A stretch of DNA of 64,000 bases, taken from Argopecten irradians (Eukaryota; Mollusca; Bivalvia; Pectinida; Pectinidae). This document shows positions 61,846 to 64,000 of the stretch, piece after piece. Location of the stretch: NCBI RefSeq assembly GCF_041381155.1, contig NC_091144.1:17555544-17619543 (forward strand), written 5' to 3'. Each line of letters begins with the position of its first letter. The stretch's first letter is position 1. The notes under the pieces are model-generated. The model saw only the letters and a list, made by a program, of their open reading frames with translations, ran no database searches and was not told where the DNA came from. The translations under genes and the position numbers were made by a program.

Positions 61846-64000
61846 TTACCAAAGGCGACAAGATGGCTGGGGCTGAAGTCGCTGCAGTATCATCGTTCGG
61901 GCCGTGTGACGGATTACAGTACAGAAACGACGTAACAGACGTTGGGGTGACAGCTGCTGGTTCAATATGAACGACTGAATCCTTAATAGCCCAGCCTCCC
62001 GGAAACTGATCTCCCTCGTCCCTTCAACTTCCTGTAAGATCTGTGCGATGTGGTGGTAGCGTCTACCCTGTGCCATGGCAGACCCAGTTATGAAGCCTCT
62101 CAGCATTGTGTGTGTCACTATATAAGATGACTGGTTGAGCATACTGGCAATGGTATCTAGAAGGGTCACTAGGTCCTGATATTCATTCCGCATGGTCAGC
62201 TCCAAGTAGACCCAATGGTGACACTCCTCATAAAAACGGGCCTGAAGCTGACGGAAAAGGATACGCAGAGAATGAGCCACTCTCCTTGGAACCATAGGTC
62301 TATCTTCCCAAGGTGTCCTTGTACCAGTGGTATCTGCTCCTTCTAGATTATTTTCATTTCTGGTAAAATTTTCAGCAGCACAATCCCTGTTCATATCTCC
62401 AGCAAGATTACACCTGGTCATCCTCTCCGTATCATCATCATCAGTGGTCATCCTATCTGAAGCAACATTATCAGTGGTCATTCCATCCATAGTGGCACCA
62501 TCGCTTATCATACTCCCCCTGGCAACGTTATCCCTTGTCATCTGTGCTGTAACATCAGCAGTGCCCCTACCTTCCCCCATGTTTGTCCCAGGACTGTCTT
62601 GTTGTCGATGGATACCTTCCCGAGAAATTATGCTGCCTGCTACCAAGCACACCCATCTGAAGGCTTCACTCCACAAAGCTGAAACATTGTGTATCCAGTT
62701 ACCGTTTTCTGGATACCTGCCATTTTGTGAGTGTCGAGTTGCTGAGGGTGGTGGGACAGGTTCTTCTATCTCAGTCAAATCAACATCATCAGCATCTAGT
62801 TCAATTCTTTCTGTATGAAAAGATGCCAATTCAGCAACTCTATGTGCATCAAACATTTGAAGGGGACCATTTGAACTTTGACCACTACCTTCATAACCAA
62901 GGTTAGGGTCCGTCTCTATGTCATTGTTAGCAAGACTTTGGATTGAATCTTGGTTTCCTTGAAATCTGCTATAAGGAGGACTGTTTGACAAATAAGTCAT
63001 ACTTTGGTTTGGTAAATGACCTTGAGGAGTCCTTCCTGTATTTGGATTTACAGCCTGAGGAGCCATAACATAGGTTTGTGACTCTGCCTGTGGAGGCCTA
63101 CTATATGATTGTTGCTCCACCTGTTGAGCCATATCATACCCTCGTGGTGCCACTTGTGGGGCCATATTATTATGCAAATGAACACTATATTGGTTTTGTG
63201 GTAAGACAGAATGGTTTTGTGCCCACGACCTCCCTTGATATATGGATTCTCCAAAGAGATCGTGGTTCTGAACTGCACCATGTGACCTGACCTCTACTGG
63301 ATCTCCTGCTTGCTGAAAAGCCTGATCCTGGAGAGCTGTTGGATGGATGGGACTGTCTGTCTGTCTCTGTAAATGTTCTCTTGACAAAGGTACAGGTGGA
63401 GCAAACTCATTTTCTTGTTGAAGTGAGGCATAATTCTCACTGTATCCTGCATATGGGGAAAATGTCTGCATTGAATAATTTTCGCTTTCACTTCTGCTGT
63501 AGTTATAGTCATGACTATTTATAATTCTGGTAGGAGCTACAGGTGTTGTTGGTTGTAGATGAATTGTTCGTTGCTGTGTGCTTCCATTGAAGTAAGGATG
63601 AAACCGTCCGTCAGTACTGAGTTGGTGTGATGATGGCATGTCTTGTTCGCCAGAATAAACCTGACCTGGAGGACAGTGTTGCTGTGAGCTTATAGGACAC
63701 GGCTGTCGATGCTGAAAATCTAATGCATCACAAACTGGATTGGAAATGATCTGATAGGCTAGCTGTGGTTCCAGTGCTGAAGGAAGGTGCTGTGCTCCTC
63801 GTGCAGATTGTTGATGCTGAACTCTTTGTGCTAAATTTTGGTGCTGAACTCCATGTGCTGACTGTTGATGCTGAGCTATCTGTGATAACTGTTGATATTG
63901 AACTCCATAAGTTGTTTGTTGGTGCTGAGTCCCATGTTGCGGTATATACATGAATTGTCCAGCACAAACCTCCAAAGCACAGCCATCAATACCTGCTTCT
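61846..64000 (-). CDS. Long glutamine-rich reading frame, function unknown, open at the right edge
   Basis: I do not recognise this protein. The frame is open from the window edge to a TAA at 61846-61848, over 710 codons, so it is surely coding. The first in-frame ATG inside the window is near 63952; the frame is already open before it, so the true start may lie outside. The N-terminal part (about 63750-63950) has degenerate 12-13-residue repeats around QHQQSAHGV and QHQQSARGA. A long Q/S/P/Y-rich stretch follows, then an acidic segment ELDADDVDLTEIEEPVPPP (about 62750-62810) and an M/T/D-rich degenerate repeat (NVASDRMTTDD, about 62390-62570). The C-terminal ~150 residues are different: helical, Arg/Leu-rich, with YLELTMRNEYQDLVTLLDTI. 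The first parts look disordered, the last folded. A splice donor (TTTG then GTAAAA) sits just before the stop; see the findings. Confidence 0.65.
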   Translation of the reverse strand, partial: EAGIDGCALEVCAGQFMYIPQHGTQHQQTTYGVQYQQLSQIAQHQQSAHGVQHQNLAQRVQHQQSARGAQHLPSALEPQLAYQIISNPVCDALDFQHRQPCPISSQQHCPPGQVYSGEQDMPSSHQLSTDGRFHPYFNGSTQQRTIHLQPTTPVAPTRIINSHDYNYSRSESENYSMQTFSPYAGYSENYASLQQENEFAPPVPLSREHLQRQTDSPIHPTALQDQAFQQAGDPVEVRSHGAVQNHDLFGESIYQGRSWAQNHSVLPQNQYSVHLHNNMAPQVAPRGYDMAQQVEQQSYSRPPQAESQTYVMAPQAVNPNTGRTPQGHLPNQSMTYLSNSPPYSRFQGNQDSIQSLANNDIETDPNLGYEGSGQSSNGPLQMFDAHRVAELASFHTERIELDADDVDLTEIEEPVPPPSATRHSQNGRYPENGNWIHNVSALWSEAFRWVCLVAGSIISREGIHRQQDSPGTNMGEGRGTADVTAQMTRDNVARGSMISDGATMDGMTTDNVASDRMTTDDDDTERMTRCNLAGDMNRDCAAENFTRNENNLEGADTTGTRTPWEDRPMVPRRVAHSLRILFRQLQARFYEECHHWVYLELTMRNEYQDLVTLLDTIASMLNQSSYIVTHTMLRGFITGSAMAQGRRYHHIAQILQEVEGTREISFREAGLLRIQSFILNQQLSPQRLLRRFCTVIRHTARTMILQRLQPQPSCRLW

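Noticed and set aside
62327-62818. 163-codon plus-strand frame rich in Ser/Leu/Val
   Set aside because: Antisense of the D/M/T-rich part of the long minus-strand reading frame.

Overview
The window is animal nuclear DNA: it is AT-rich, its genes are split by GT-AG introns, and long stretches are filled by dispersed and tandem repeats. Several repeat families (elements starting near ACAAGAGGCCC and ending in a hairpin plus CTAAAA; cores of ~150-170 bp tandem units; a GGACGGACGGAC run before a GC hairpin) are the kind common in bivalve molluscs, so a bivalve is the best guess. I saw no bacterial-style operon, CRISPR array, rRNA gene, reverse transcriptase, integrase or capsid gene.

Layout. 1-6.3 kb is a graveyard of nested repeats: a TA-flanked pogo/Tigger-like element (972-4185) carries inside it a 1.9-kb palindromic element with a perfect 5-bp duplication (1368-3299); a tRNA-derived SINE is split by a 590-bp hAT-like element with an 8-bp target duplication. 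6.3-13.5 kb holds no recognisable gene. 13.5-18.5 kb is a noisy 37-bp minisatellite. 19.1-21.45 kb is an IFIT-like tetratricopeptide gene ending in a TIR-like domain; its reading frame is interrupted several times. 25.97-34.26 kb (minus strand) holds the eight last exons of an alpha-2-macroglobulin/CD109-type thioester protein with a GPI-type tail; its introns contain 35-bp and 25-bp minisatellites and a 44-bp array lies just upstream. The 5' half of that gene is not in the place where it should be.

37.36-47.05 kb (plus strand) is a complete CDC25 phosphatase gene of 12 exons and about 494 codons, all phase-compatible, with [10 protein letters not shown] active site and KEN, DSG and DDG-type degron motifs. 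Its upstream 560 bp are packed with CAGGTR/YACCTG hexamers, plus an octamer and a CCAAT box. 58.28-60.72 kb (minus strand) is the RNF38/RNF44 RING-H2 ubiquitin ligase, and 61.85 kb to the right edge is a long uninterrupted glutamine-rich reading frame of unknown function on the same strand, which could be a separate gene or a 5' exon of the ligase.

The genes do not form one pathway: two look immune-related (IFIT-like, CD109/TEP-like), one drives mitotic entry, one is a ubiquitin ligase. The most distinctive property of the window is that four unrelated minisatellites (37, 35, 25 and 44 bp units, together about 11 kb) lie within 24 kb, three of them in or next to one gene.
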